From Anaerocolumna sp. (lineage in GTDB: Bacteria; Bacillota; Clostridia; Lachnospirales; Lachnospiraceae): a stretch of 28,729 bases of DNA. Positions 15,982 through 24,933 of the stretch are shown here, one piece after another; position 1 is the stretch's first letter; each line of letters starts with the position of its first letter. A program made the translations under genes and the position numbers. The DNA is taken from assembly GCA_029256035.1 (NCBI GenBank), contig JAQSYR010000017.1:1-28729 (forward strand), written 5' to 3'. The notes below the pieces were generated by a model. That model did no database searches. It saw nothing but the letters and a program-made list of their open reading frames with translations, and had not been told where the DNA came from.

Positions 15982-16932
15982 TTAATAGGCATTTGGTAAT
16001 TGATATCCTTTGCCCTGCCAGGTATCCAGGTCTTTTAATTCTTTTTGTATTTTGTTTAATACTTGTTTTTTGTTTGAACTCCACAAGGGTGCCAATAATA
16101 AATTTTTAGGACCGTCACCAGTAATTCTGTGCACAACCATAGAAGGAGGGAGTAATTCCAAACAAGATATCAGAACCGAAATATATTCATCCATAGCCAT
16201 TGAGTTAACCGGATAGGAAGCTAAATCAGTGCCTTTAAGCACATGTAATAATTGGAGCTTAATCCCCTGAACAAAAAGGGAAGATACATAAGTAATGGTT
16301 TCTAGCATATCAGCTTTACTTTCTCCTGGAAGACCAAGAATTACGTGAACTATAACATCAATTTGCCTTATATGGAGCTGATTAACGGCATCTTCAAAAA
16401 CAGAGAGGGAATATCCTCTTCGAATAAAATCTGCAGTTTTTTCATGACATGTCTGCAAACCAAGCTCGATCCAAACCGGTTTTATTTGATTTAATTCAGA
16501 AAGTAATTCTAAAACATCCTGACCTAAACAATCAGGCCTTGTAGCTATGGATAAAATACCAATTTCTGGGTGAGTAATTGCTTCCATAAAGATTTTTCTA
16601 AGATAAGAAATATCGGCATATGTGTTGGTATATGCTTGAAAATATGCGATATATCTGGGGCTGTCATCATTCTTAGGAAAAGAAAATTTATCTTCAATTA
16701 ACTGTTTTGCATCTTCAATTTGTTCTGTGATTGTAAACATAGGGGAAGCAGCAAAATCTCCGGATCCTCCTTCACTACAAAAGATACATCCTCTGGTATC
16801 TACCTTGCCATCACGGTTAGGACAAGTCATTCCCCCGTTTAAGGATAGCTTATACATCTTTTTACCATATTTATTTTTTAAATAAGAATCCAGGGAATAA
16901 TAGCGCTTATCTCCCCATATTGTTTGTTTCAT
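15982..16932 (-). CDS. Radical SAM protein of the TIGR01212 (YhcC/YtqA) type
   Basis: The 316-residue protein has three cysteines suited to a 4Fe-4S cluster, C37, C49 and C52, in the spacing CX11CX2C. That spacing marks the TIGR01212 group rather than the classical CX3CX2C. Other marks are the opening KRYYSLDSYLKNKYG, SLNGGMTCPNRDG, YFQAYTNTYA, IATRPDCL, ELGLQT and ILGLPGE. The family has been linked to tRNA modification, but the substrate here cannot be told. An AAGGTGA ribosome-binding site lies just before the ATG. The gene is divergent from rho and is followed on the same strand by the DUF4364 gene. Confidence 0.92.
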   Translation of the reverse strand: MKQTIWGDKRYYSLDSYLKNKYGKKMYKLSLNGGMTCPNRDGKVDTRGCIFCSEGGSGDFAASPMFTITEQIEDAKQLIEDKFSFPKNDDSPRYIAYFQAYTNTYADISYLRKIFMEAITHPEIGILSIATRPDCLGQDVLELLSELNQIKPVWIELGLQTCHEKTADFIRRGYSLSVFEDAVNQLHIRQIDVIVHVILGLPGESKADMLETITYVSSLFVQGIKLQLLHVLKGTDLASYPVNSMAMDEYISVLISCLELLPPSMVVHRITGDGPKNLLLAPLWSSNKKQVLNKIQKELKDLDTWQGKGYQLPNAY

Positions 16933-17100
16933 AGTTCACCTTAAAAAGTAGTCACTGCTTCAACAGTAGCTAGTATTAGTTTTATTGTTATCAGGTCATT
17001 GGACTTTCTGAATTATAATAATACCATTAGGAGTACGGTAAAACAAGTGATTCATTAATAATATTTACAAAAAAGTCTTTTTTTTCAATTTGTTTAGGTG

Positions 17101-17106
17101 TATAAT
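17101..17106 (+). promoter_or_regulatory. Likely -10 element of the rho promoter
   Basis: A perfect TATAAT lies at 17101-17106 in the 311-nt divergent gap. At the matching -35 position there is only a run of T (about 17078-17083), so the -35 is weak. The rest of the gap (16933-17243) contains no gene that I can see. Confidence 0.45.
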
Positions 17107-17111
17107 ACAAA

Positions 17112-17230
17112 CATTAGTATATCATTTAAACATAAAATTCCTACGCATTGTCTTAAAAAATTCAAAACAATCCCCATTAAAGTTATGAACAAAAACATAA
17201 TTATTTATTTAAAATAACCTTGTGAATGTA
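17112..17230 (+). promoter_or_regulatory. G-poor, unstructured rho leader
   Basis: The leader between the likely promoter and the rho ribosome-binding site is almost free of G and has roughly three times as many C as G up to about 17220, with no strong hairpin. That composition suits binding of Rho itself, and Rho autoregulation through the leader is known in other bacteria. Here it is an inference from composition only. Confidence 0.35.
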
Positions 17231-17243
17231 AAGGAGCGTGAAC

Positions 17244-18671
17244 ATGGAAATTCAATATAATGAATTATCTTTAATTGACTTAAGAGCACTTGCTAAAAAT
17301 AAAGGTGTTAAAAGTGTAACTGCGTTAAAAAAGCAAGAATTAGTAGATATCTTAAGCAAAATGGATAAACCTACTGAAGTGAAAGAAAAGGAGGAGCCAT
17401 CTGGTATTACATCGGTTCATAATCGTAATGTAAGTGAAGCATTGGCTTCTGAGGAAGTTGAAACCAAAAAAAATATCATAAGTCGGGAACCAGAAGGAAG
17501 ACGAATGACTAGTAGTAGCCTATCAGAAGCTGAGCAATTAGACAGTGGCGAAACCAAAGAGGGAATATTAGAAGTTATGCCTGATGGATTTGGGTTTATC
17601 CGCTGTGATAATTATTTGCCAGGAGAAAATGACGTCTACGTATCTCCTGCACAGATAAGAAGATTCGGTTTAAAAACAGGTGATATTGTAGCTGGTAATA
17701 CAAAGGTACGTAATCAGAATGAGAAATTCAGTGCCCTACTTTATGTAAAGAGCGTTAATAGTTTACATCCTGTTGAAGCTCAGAAAAGAAAGAGGTTTGA
17801 GGATTTGACACCTGTATTTCCTAATGATAGAATTCATCTGGAAATTCCAGGAACTGGAATTGCAATGCGAATGGTTGACTTAATTTCCCCTATTGGAAAA
17901 GGCCAAAGAGGGATGATTGTATCACAGCCTAAGGCAGGAAAAACTACATTACTTAAACAGATTGCAAAAGCCATAACAAAAAATCATCCGGAAATGAGCC
18001 TTATTATTTTATTAATTGACGAACGTCCAGAAGAAGTTACGGATATCAAAGAATCCATCGAAGGCAAGAATGTGGAAGTAATCTACTCAACCTTTGACGA
18101 ATTGCCAGAGAACCATAAACGTGTTTCAGAAATGGTTATTGAACGAGCAAAAAGACTGGTTGAACACAAGAAAGATGTTATAATTCTTTTAGATAGTATT
18201 ACAAGACTGGCCAGAGCCTACAACCTGACAGTACAAGCTAGTGGACGAACCTTATCCGGTGGTTTGGATCCAGCAGCTCTTCATATGCCAAAAAGATTTT
18301 TTGGTGCAGCAAGAAATATGAGAGAAGGCGGAAGTTTAACTATTCTTGCAACTGCATTAGTTGACACAGGAAGCCGTATGGATGATGTTGTATTTGAAGA
18401 ATTTAAAGGTACCGGTAATATGGAACTTGTTCTTGATAGAAACCTTTCAGAAAAGAGAATCTTCCCTGCAATTGATTTACAAAAATCTAGTACTAGAAGA
18501 GATGATTTACTTCTAACCCAGCAAGAGATGGAGGCTACTTATCTTATGCGCAAAGCTCTAAATGGAATGAGGTCAGAAGATGCGGCAGAAAGAATCATTG
18601 ATATGTTTGTAAGGACAAAAACCAATACGGAATTTATTGAAACAATTAAAAAAACTAAAATTGTGTTTTAG
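17244..18671 (+). CDS. rho: Transcription termination factor Rho
   Basis: Rho is the hexameric RNA helicase that ends transcription at unstructured RNA. The 475-residue protein has the Rho N-terminal helix domain (about 6-40, SLIDLRALAKNKGV). A charged, serine-rich insert of about 55 residues follows, then the cold-shock-like RNA-binding domain (GILEVMPDGFGFIR onward). The ATPase has P-loop PKAGKTT at 229-235, Walker B IILLDSITRLARAYN and the LSGGLDPAAL region. A GTG at 17238 is one base from AAGGAG (17231-17236); the ATG at 17244 is seven bases from it and is preferred. The rpmE promoter follows directly on the stop codon. Confidence 0.98.
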   Translation: MEIQYNELSLIDLRALAKNKGVKSVTALKKQELVDILSKMDKPTEVKEKEEPSGITSVHNRNVSEALASEEVETKKNIISREPEGRRMTSSSLSEAEQLDSGETKEGILEVMPDGFGFIRCDNYLPGENDVYVSPAQIRRFGLKTGDIVAGNTKVRNQNEKFSALLYVKSVNSLHPVEAQKRKRFEDLTPVFPNDRIHLEIPGTGIAMRMVDLISPIGKGQRGMIVSQPKAGKTTLLKQIAKAITKNHPEMSLIILLIDERPEEVTDIKESIEGKNVEVIYSTFDELPENHKRVSEMVIERAKRLVEHKKDVIILLDSITRLARAYNLTVQASGRTLSGGLDPAALHMPKRFFGAARNMREGGSLTILATALVDTGSRMDDVVFEEFKGTGNMELVLDRNLSEKRIFPAIDLQKSSTRRDDLLLTQQEMEATYLMRKALNGMRSEDAAERIIDMFVRTKTNTEFIETIKKTKIVF

Positions 18672-18674
18672 GTA

Positions 18675-18703
18675 TTGCAATAAATAGGAACCTATGCTAT
18701 AAT
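18675..18703 (+). promoter_or_regulatory. SigA-type promoter of rpmE
   Basis: TTGCAA (18675-18680) and TATAAT (18698-18703) are exactly 17 nt apart and begin four bases after the rho stop codon. The transcript would have a leader of about 75 nt containing TTGAC-TTTG-GTCAA (18734-18747). Confidence 0.78.
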
Positions 18704-18785
18704 TAGAAAGCTGTTTTAATGATAATAATTGGTTTGACTTTGGTCAACTTTAAAAATTAGTCTATTCTGATAAGAGGTGAAAAGC

Positions 18786-18995
18786 ATGAAAGAGGGAATC
18801 CACCCAAATTATTTCCAAGCAAAAGTTGTATGTAACTGTGGCAATGAATTTGTTACTGGTTCAACTAAGAACGATATTCACGTAGAAATCTGCTCAAAAT
18901 GCCATTCTTTTTACACTGGCCAGCAGAAAGCTGCTGCAGCTCGTGGTGCAATTGATAAGTTTAATCGTAAATATGGTCTTAATCAGGAACAATAA
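18786..18995 (+). CDS. rpmE: 50S ribosomal protein L31, zinc-binding form
   Basis: This 69-residue protein is a structural component of the large ribosomal subunit. It starts MKEGIHPNY as usual for L31. It keeps the four zinc ligands C16, C18, C36 and C39, so it is the zinc-containing rather than the zinc-independent paralogue. The open frame reaches a GTG at 18777 within the AGAGGTGA ribosome-binding site; the ATG at 18786 is the real start. It has its own promoter and a terminator downstream. Location next to rho and prfA is common in Firmicutes. Confidence 0.97.
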   Translation: MKEGIHPNYFQAKVVCNCGNEFVTGSTKNDIHVEICSKCHSFYTGQQKAAAARGAIDKFNRKYGLNQEQ

Positions 18996-19017
18996 TAAGA
19001 CGATAGTATATGACGTT

Positions 19018-19056
19018 AAAAATCAGGTTGAGGTTTTAGAATCTCAGCCTATTTTT
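19018..19056 (+). terminator. Terminator after rpmE
   Basis: AAAAAT, a bulged C and AGGTTGAG (19018-19032) pair with CTCAGCCTATTTTT (19043-19056), with one G-T wobble. The T run forms the descending arm. It may be partial, since no clear promoter is seen before the next gene. Confidence 0.7.
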
Positions 19057-19091
19057 AAATTCACCTTTTCAAACAGAAAGGATGTGGGAAT

Positions 19092-20255
19092 ATGAAACCA
19101 TCAGGTATTGGCGGACAGGCTGTAATCGAAGGCGTTATGATGAAAAATAAAGAACAATATGCGGTTGCCGTAAGAAAACCGGATAACCAAATTGTTATAG
19201 AAAAAAACACTTTTATTAGTGCTTCTGATAAATATAAGTTATTCAAACTACCAATCTTACGGGGAATGCTTGCTTTTATTGAATCCATGATTATTGGAAT
19301 GAAGACGTTGACTTTTTCTGCAAGCTTTATGGAAGAAGAGGAACAAGCTAAGACATCTAAAATAGAAGAAAAATTCTCCAAGGTGTTTAAGGATAAGGCA
19401 GAAAGTGTAGCAATGGGCATAACAATTTTCTTTTCCATCCTTTTAGCAATCGGAATATTTTTCATGATTCCTACCTTAATTGCAGGATTATTAGTGAAAC
19501 GAATTGAATCAGATGTAATGTTAGCAATTATTGAGGGTATTATTCGAATCCTCATATTTATTGGATATATATTAGCTATTTCCCAGATGAAAGATATAAA
19601 GAGAATGTTTATGTACCATGGAGCAGAACATAAAACCATTAATTGCCTGGAGCGTGGCATGGAATTAACTGTATCAAATGTAAGAAAACAGTCCAAGCAG
19701 CACAAGAGATGTGGCACAAGTTTTATGTTTATTGTTATGTTCATCAGTATCATATTCTTTATCTTTATTCGTGTAGATGAGCAGTGGTTACGTGTACTTA
19801 CAAGAATAGTATTAGTACCTGTGATTGCAGGGGTATCCTATGAATTTATTCGTCTGGCCGGTAGAAATGAATCTATGTTGGTTTCTGTCTTAAGCAAGCC
19901 GGGTATGTGGATGCAGAACCTGACTACAAAAGAGCCAGATGATACAATGATTGAAGTTGCAATTCAATCTGTTGAAGCGGTGTTTGATTGGAGAGAATTT
20001 CTTGGAGCGGAAGTAAAAACAGAAAAAAAGAAAAAGAATTCTAAAAAAATTAATAAGAAAACTTCAACAAAACAAAGAGAAGTTGAAAGTAATATCCATA
20101 GAAAAGAAACTATACAGGAAGAAACGGCAGTAACATTAGAGAAACCAGCAGATGTAACCATTCACTCTGTTGTGGATGACGAAGAGGATGATGAGATATT
20201 AAGAGCACTAGACAGATATCTTGACTTCCAGGAGGAAAATAAAGAAAAGGATTGA
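19092..20255 (+). CDS. DUF1385 (YqhQ-like) membrane protein
   Basis: This 387-residue protein has the DUF1385 start GGQAVIEGVMMKNK and the conserved MYHGAEHKTINCLERG in the middle. Four hydrophobic segments lie near residues 113-140, 148-170, 212-230 and 240-257. The C-terminal 85 residues are very polar, with a lysine cluster (EKKKKNSKKINKK) and then an acidic end. The molecular function of the family is not established. It lies 6 nt before prmC and is probably in an operon with prmC and prfA, an order often seen in Clostridia. Confidence 0.9.
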   Translation: MKPSGIGGQAVIEGVMMKNKEQYAVAVRKPDNQIVIEKNTFISASDKYKLFKLPILRGMLAFIESMIIGMKTLTFSASFMEEEEQAKTSKIEEKFSKVFKDKAESVAMGITIFFSILLAIGIFFMIPTLIAGLLVKRIESDVMLAIIEGIIRILIFIGYILAISQMKDIKRMFMYHGAEHKTINCLERGMELTVSNVRKQSKQHKRCGTSFMFIVMFISIIFFIFIRVDEQWLRVLTRIVLVPVIAGVSYEFIRLAGRNESMLVSVLSKPGMWMQNLTTKEPDDTMIEVAIQSVEAVFDWREFLGAEVKTEKKKKNSKKINKKTSTKQREVESNIHRKETIQEETAVTLEKPADVTIHSVVDDEEDDEILRALDRYLDFQEENKEKD

Positions 20256-20261
20256 TTTTAG

Positions 20262-21089
20262 ATGACATTAGAGGATGCATTAAAGGAAGGCAGAAGTTAT
20301 CTGCAGGGGAAAAATATTGAAGACTGCCATATTGATGCATGGTATCTTTTATCCTATTTTTTCAAGATTTCCCGTGCTGACTTTTATTTGCATCCTAATA
20401 AAATGGTTACAGAGATACAAATAGAAGGTTATAGGAATCTGATTAGGCAGAGGGGTCAGCACATACCTTTGCAACACATAACGGGAGAGCAGGAATTTAT
20501 GGGACTGAGTTTCAAAGTGTCTAAGGATGTCCTAATTCCCAGACAGGACACGGAGATATTAGTTCAGGAAGCACTAAAGTATGCCCAAGGAAAAGATGTT
20601 TTAGACATGTGTACTGGTTCCGGTTGTATCCTAATTAGTCTTGGGAAACTTGGTAATATACATTCCGGTTTAGGTGTAGATATCTCAGAGAATGCTTTGG
20701 CAATTGCCAGAGAGAATGCCACTACACTAGATGTAAATCTACAATTTATGCAAAGTAATCTTTTCGAAAATGTTCAGGGAAAGTTTGATATAATAGTATC
20801 AAATCCACCCTATATTCCCACTGCTGATATTATGGGATTAATGGAAGAAGTAAAGAATCATGAACCTATCATAGCCCTTGATGGTGAAACAGATGGCTTA
20901 CACTTTTATAGAACCATTATAAAACAGTTAAGCACTTATCTGAAACCTTCCGGCTATGTCTTTTTTGAGATTGGACATAATCAGGGAGAAGAGGTAAGCC
21001 AGTTATTACAGGAACATGATTTTCATAATATTAAAATAATCAAAGACCTGGCTGGTTTAGACCGTGTGGTCAGCGGCCAAAATTGTTAA
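20262..21089 (+). CDS. prmC: Peptide chain release factor N5-glutamine methyltransferase
   Basis: PrmC methylates the glutamine of the GGQ motif in release factors with S-adenosylmethionine as donor. The 275-residue protein has the helical N-terminal domain, the entry sequence VLIPRQDTE, the SAM-binding DMCTGSG (115-121) and the substrate motif NPPY (181-184). It sits directly before prfA, which encodes its substrate. Six nucleotides separate it from the DUF1385 gene. Length is normal. Confidence 0.97.
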   Translation: MTLEDALKEGRSYLQGKNIEDCHIDAWYLLSYFFKISRADFYLHPNKMVTEIQIEGYRNLIRQRGQHIPLQHITGEQEFMGLSFKVSKDVLIPRQDTEILVQEALKYAQGKDVLDMCTGSGCILISLGKLGNIHSGLGVDISENALAIARENATTLDVNLQFMQSNLFENVQGKFDIIVSNPPYIPTADIMGLMEEVKNHEPIIALDGETDGLHFYRTIIKQLSTYLKPSGYVFFEIGHNQGEEVSQLLQEHDFHNIKIIKDLAGLDRVVSGQNC

Positions 21090-21111
21090 GATATGAATGG
21101 AGGAACAATTA

Positions 21112-22185
21112 ATGTTTGATAAATTAGAGGATCTTTTAATAAGATACCAGGAAATACTAGATGAGTTAAATGATCCAAATATAGCAAATGATCAGAACCG
21201 ATTCCGCAAAATAATGAAGGAACAAAACGATTTAGGTGAAATTGTTGACAAATATAAAGAGTATAAGACAACAAAACAAAGTATCGAAGATAGCCTAATA
21301 ATGCTGGATGAAGAAAAAGATGAAGAAATGCGTGAGCTTGCAAAGGAAGAATTAAATGAATGTAAGCAAAGACTAGCGGAAATAGAGAATGAACTTAAGA
21401 TTCTATTATTACCCAAAGACCCTAACGACGAAAAGAACGTTATTGTTGAAATCCGAGGTGGTGCCGGTGGAGATGAAGCGGCTTTATTTGCAGCAGAATT
21501 ATTTCGTATGTATTCAAAATATGCTGAACGCTACCGCTGGAAAATTGATATGATGAATTTAAATGAAAACGGTCTGGGTGGTTTTAAAGAAGTTGTATTT
21601 ATGATAATAGGAAAAGGTGTTTATTCTAAGATGAAATATGAGAGTGGAGTACACCGTGTCCAAAGAATCCCAGTAACAGAATCTGGTGGGCGTATTCATA
21701 CCTCTACAACAACTGTTGCTATTATGCCTGAGGCAGAAGAAGTTGATGTTGAGTTGGACTTAAACGATTGCCGTTTTGATGTATTCCGTTCCTCTGGTAA
21801 TGGTGGACAGTGCGTAAATACAACAGACTCTGCAGTTCGTCTTACCCATATTCCAACTGGAATTGTAATTTCATGTCAGGATGAAAAATCTCAGTTAAAG
21901 AATAGAGATAAAGCCATTAAGGTTTTACGCTCTAAGTTATATGAAATAGAATTAGAAAAAGCACATAATGCGGAAGCAGAAGCTAGAAGAAGCCAGGTTG
22001 GAACCGGTGACCGTTCAGAGAAAATCAGAACGTATAATTTCCCACAAGGCAGGGTTACAGATCATAGAATCAAATTAACCATTCACAGACTGGATGCTGT
22101 TTTAGACGGTGATTTAGATGAAATTATTGATAGTTTAACAGCAGCCGACCAAGCTGCAAAATTAAGCAAAATGCAAGAGGATTAA
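21112..22185 (+). CDS. prfA: Peptide chain release factor 1
   Basis: RF1 ends translation at UAA and UAG. The stop-codon reading motif is PVT (187-189), followed by ESGGRIHTS, which marks RF1 rather than RF2. The catalytic GGQ is at 231-233 and is the target of PrmC from the preceding gene. The protein has 357 residues. The frame also contains an upstream ATG at 21097, but GGAGG (21099-21103) overlaps that codon and lies eight bases before the ATG at 21112, which is taken as the start. The next gene begins 2 nt after the stop. Confidence 0.98.
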   Translation: MFDKLEDLLIRYQEILDELNDPNIANDQNRFRKIMKEQNDLGEIVDKYKEYKTTKQSIEDSLIMLDEEKDEEMRELAKEELNECKQRLAEIENELKILLLPKDPNDEKNVIVEIRGGAGGDEAALFAAELFRMYSKYAERYRWKIDMMNLNENGLGGFKEVVFMIIGKGVYSKMKYESGVHRVQRIPVTESGGRIHTSTTTVAIMPEAEEVDVELDLNDCRFDVFRSSGNGGQCVNTTDSAVRLTHIPTGIVISCQDEKSQLKNRDKAIKVLRSKLYEIELEKAHNAEAEARRSQVGTGDRSEKIRTYNFPQGRVTDHRIKLTIHRLDAVLDGDLDEIIDSLTAADQAAKLSKMQED

Positions 22186-22187
22186 AA

Positions 22188-22979
22188 ATGATAAGCAGTA
22201 CCTCAAATCCACAGATTAAGAATTTAATACAATTACAAAAAAAGTCTAAGGCCAGAGTAGAACAAAGTGCCTTTGTAACCGAGGGCATTAAAATGTTTGA
22301 AGAGTCAATGACGGGTGGATTCTTGATTAAGGCTTATTTTTCAGAAAGTTTATATAATGATATCTTGGGAAAGGATTCAGAGTATTTTAAGGGATACTCC
22401 TTCGAAGTCGTTACAGATGGTGTATTTAAGGAGATTTCAGATACCCTGACTCCACAAGGGGTAATGGCAATAGTGAAGAAACCAGAATATGGACTGGAAC
22501 AGATGATTGGAGACTCTATAGCCAATCTGTTGCTATTAGAAGATATCAGAGACCCTGGCAATTTAGGTACCATGCTTAGAACAGCAGAAGCAGCTGGGGT
22601 ATCTGGGATTATACTTAGCAAAAACTCTGTGGATATGTTTAACCCGAAAGTAATACGTTCTACCATGGGGGCTATTTATCGTATGCCATTTTTGTATGTT
22701 GAAGATTTGGGTATCACAATAAATCATTTGAAAGAAAACAAATTTTCAATTTACGCAGCACATCTTTTAGCTACACATAATTATGATGAAATAGATTATA
22801 TAGGTAAATGTGCCATTATGATTGGAAATGAAGCCAATGGCCTTAGTGATGAAATAGCAGAACTAGCCACCAAGTATATAAAAATTCCAATGGAAGGGAA
22901 AGTAGAATCCCTTAATGCAGCAGTTGCAGCTTCTATTTTAATGTTTGAGGTATATCGAAACAGGCGTAGATTAAAATAA
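22188..22979 (+). CDS. SpoU (TrmH) family RNA 2'-O-methyltransferase
   Basis: This 263-residue protein has an N-terminal RNA-binding substrate domain (about 1-105, opening SSTSNPQIKNLIQLQKKSKAR) and a knotted SPOUT methyltransferase domain. The three family motifs are clear: NLGTMLRTAEAAG from 125, GNEANGLSD from 213 and SLNAAVAAS from 241. Members 2'-O-methylate rRNA or tRNA; the exact site is unknown. It begins 2 nt after prfA, with its AGGA ribosome-binding site inside the prfA end. A strong terminator follows, so it closes the prmC-prfA operon. Confidence 0.93.
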   Translation: MISSTSNPQIKNLIQLQKKSKARVEQSAFVTEGIKMFEESMTGGFLIKAYFSESLYNDILGKDSEYFKGYSFEVVTDGVFKEISDTLTPQGVMAIVKKPEYGLEQMIGDSIANLLLLEDIRDPGNLGTMLRTAEAAGVSGIILSKNSVDMFNPKVIRSTMGAIYRMPFLYVEDLGITINHLKENKFSIYAAHLLATHNYDEIDYIGKCAIMIGNEANGLSDEIAELATKYIKIPMEGKVESLNAAVAASILMFEVYRNRRRLK

Positions 22980-22996
22980 ATCGTATTATAAATTGT

Positions 22997-23047
22997 AAAA
23001 GGCTTTATTAAACCCATGCAGGAGATTGGGTTTGATAAAGCTTTTTT
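22997..23047 (+). terminator. Strong terminator after the SpoU methyltransferase gene
   Basis: GCTTTATTAAACCCA (23002-23016) pairs with TGGGTTTGATAAAGC (23027-23041) with one wobble and a 10-nt loop. Six T residues follow and an A tract precedes. It marks the end of the prmC-prfA operon. Confidence 0.93.
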
Positions 23048-23224
23048 GCGCTATAGCTTCCTATGTCTCTTTTATATAAATATTGATACACTGTTATTCA
23101 TAGTCTTATATGAATTAGAATTATGACACTCTAATTAATATTATAAATAGATTAGTAAATACTAAATAGAAGATTAATAATTAAAATATAGTAATAAATA
23201 GTAACATTTTATAAGAATCTTAAC

Positions 23225-23253
23225 TTGTAAAAGGATTCCATTTGAAGTAAAAT
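23225..23253 (+). promoter_or_regulatory. SigA-type promoter of the NfeD-SPFH operon
   Basis: TTGTAA (23225-23230) and TAAAAT (23248-23253) are 17 nt apart and 36 nt upstream of the NfeD start. The AT-rich stretch from 23048 to 23224 contains no gene that I can see. Confidence 0.6.
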
Positions 23254-23289
23254 AGAATTATCAAGATCAGAAATTAAGGGGGTGTGAAT

Positions 23290-23742
23290 ATGAATTCAAT
23301 TTATTGGTTAGTTGCACTTGCGATATGTTTAGTAATAGAAATACTTACGTTAGGATTAACCACAATATGGTTTGCGGGAGGAGCATTAGCAGCATTTCTC
23401 GCGTCACTAATTTTTGATAGCCTATTACTTGAAATTATTGTATTTCTGGCTGCTTCATTTTTATTACTTATTTTTACCAGGCCGTTGGCTGCAAAGTATT
23501 TTAATTCCCAAAGAATAAAAACAAATTATGAAACCTTATTTGGGAAAGATGGAAAAGTAGTTGAAAAAATTGATAATTTTAACATGACAGGACAGGTAAT
23601 TGTCAATGGCCAGGAATGGAGTGCCAGGTCAGTAAGTGATGACCAAATTATTGAAGTCGGGCAAAAGGTACGGATAAAGGACGTATCTGGAGTTAAATTA
23701 ATTGTTGAAATTGAAAAGGAAAATAATAAGGAGGCTTTATAA
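23290..23742 (+). CDS. NfeD-like membrane protein
   Basis: This 150-residue protein has two or three membrane helices in the first 75 residues (IYWLVALAICLVIEILTLGLT onward). A soluble OB-fold domain follows (about 80-145, DGKVVEKIDNFNMTGQVIVNGQEWSA), typical of the short NfeD type without protease domain. NfeD proteins pair with SPFH/stomatin proteins, and such a gene begins 2 nt downstream. An in-frame GTG at 23284 is too close to the GGGGGT ribosome-binding site, so the ATG at 23290 is used. The role is thought to be in membrane microdomain organisation; it is not proven here. Confidence 0.93.
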   Translation: MNSIYWLVALAICLVIEILTLGLTTIWFAGGALAAFLASLIFDSLLLEIIVFLAASFLLLIFTRPLAAKYFNSQRIKTNYETLFGKDGKVVEKIDNFNMTGQVIVNGQEWSARSVSDDQIIEVGQKVRIKDVSGVKLIVEIEKENNKEAL

Positions 23743-23744
23743 TC

Positions 23745-24674
23745 ATGGATATTTTATTAATTGTACTTGTTGTAATTATTTTATTGGTATTGGTGACCAG
23801 TGTTCGAATTGTTCCACAGGCACAAGCTTATGTAGTTGAAAGACTTGGAGGTTTTCAGGCAACTTGGGGCGTTGGTCTTCATATGAAGGTACCTGTTATT
23901 GATAAGGTAGCGAAAAGAGTAATATTAAAGGAACAGGTAGTAGATTTTGCTCCCCAGCCTGTAATCACAAAGGATAATGTAACAATGAAAATTGATACAG
24001 TTGTATTTTTTCAAATTACAGATCCTAAGTTATATGCCTATGGTGTAGAACGTCCCCTAATGGCAATTGAAAATTTAACTGCAACTACCTTAAGAAATAT
24101 CATTGGTGACTTAGAGTTAGACCAAACCTTAACTTCAAGAGAAATCATTAATACAAAAATGCGAGTTGCACTTGATGTTGCAACAGATCCTTGGGGTATT
24201 AAGGTTAACAGGGTGGAATTAAAGAATATTATTCCTCCAGCTGCTATCCAGGATGCAATGGAGAAACAGATGAAAGCGGAAAGAGAAAGAAGAGAGTCTA
24301 TTCTTCGTGCAGAAGGAGAGAAAACATCTGCTGTTCTTGTAGCAGAAGGTAAAAAACAGTCTGTAATATTAGAGGCTGAAGCTTCTAAAACAGCTGCAAT
24401 TCTTAAAGCAGAAGCACAAAAGGAAGCTACCATACGTGAGGCAGAAGGTCAGGCACAGGCAATACTGGTTGTACAACAGGCAAATGCTGATGGTATACGA
24501 TTCTTAAATGATGCAAACCCTGGGTCTGCAGTATTGCAGTTAAAGAGCCTGGAAGCATTTGCAAAGGCTGCAGACGGTAAAGCAACAAAGATAATTATTC
24601 CTTCTGAAATTCAAGGAATTGCAGGATTAGTTAAGTCAATTGCAGAAGTAAGTAAAGATGAACTAGCAAAATAG
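23745..24674 (+). CDS. SPFH/Band 7 (stomatin-like) protein
   Basis: This 309-residue membrane-anchored scaffold protein has an N-terminal helix at residues 2-22. The SPFH domain runs from about 25 to 190 (VPQAQAYVVERLGGFQATW, VITKDNVTMKIDTVVFFQI, ELDQTLTSREIIN). A coiled coil at about 190-245 is made of repeated AEG/AEA units of about eleven residues. Such proteins form large oligomers that organise membrane domains. An AAGGAGG site inside the end of the NfeD gene drives it, so the two are translationally close. A terminator follows. Confidence 0.95.
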   Translation: MDILLIVLVVIILLVLVTSVRIVPQAQAYVVERLGGFQATWGVGLHMKVPVIDKVAKRVILKEQVVDFAPQPVITKDNVTMKIDTVVFFQITDPKLYAYGVERPLMAIENLTATTLRNIIGDLELDQTLTSREIINTKMRVALDVATDPWGIKVNRVELKNIIPPAAIQDAMEKQMKAERERRESILRAEGEKTSAVLVAEGKKQSVILEAEASKTAAILKAEAQKEATIREAEGQAQAILVVQQANADGIRFLNDANPGSAVLQLKSLEAFAKAADGKATKIIIPSEIQGIAGLVKSIAEVSKDELAK

Positions 24675-24687
24675 TTGTAATTCTTAG

Positions 24688-24718
24688 AAAATGCATCCAG
24701 TCAATGGATGCATTTTTT
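24688..24718 (+). terminator. Terminator after the SPFH gene
   Basis: AAAATGCATCCA (24688-24699) and TGGATGCATTTT (24705-24716) form a perfect 12-bp stem with loop GTCAA. Two more T residues follow. Confidence 0.92.
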
Positions 24719-24809
24719 GATATATGAGCAATAAGTCCTAGGTAGTGTCATAATGCATAATCCAGAGCCACTCCTATACTTTATTAAGATAAAATTAAGA
24801 ATTATTGCC

Positions 24810-24838
24810 TTGATAAAAAAATAACTATAGGCTATTAT
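24810..24838 (+). promoter_or_regulatory. SigA-type promoter of the LtaS-like gene
   Basis: TTGATA (24810-24815) and TATTAT (24833-24838) have a 17-nt spacer. The leader is about 90 nt and ends in AAAGGAG before the ATG at 24934. Confidence 0.72.
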
Positions 24839-24933
24839 ATATAAGGAAACGGGGAACTTAAAGGGGAAAATGAAAAGAAAGTTTATAATTTCAAAGAAGA
24901 TGACCTTTCTTTTCTATAAAGGAGATATAAGTA

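Noticed and set aside
15956..16084. Upstream extension of the DUF4364 frame by 43 codons
   Set aside because: The extension runs antiparallel-free but inside the radical SAM coding region, has no homology to the family, and a good ribosome-binding site precedes the internal ATG at 15955.
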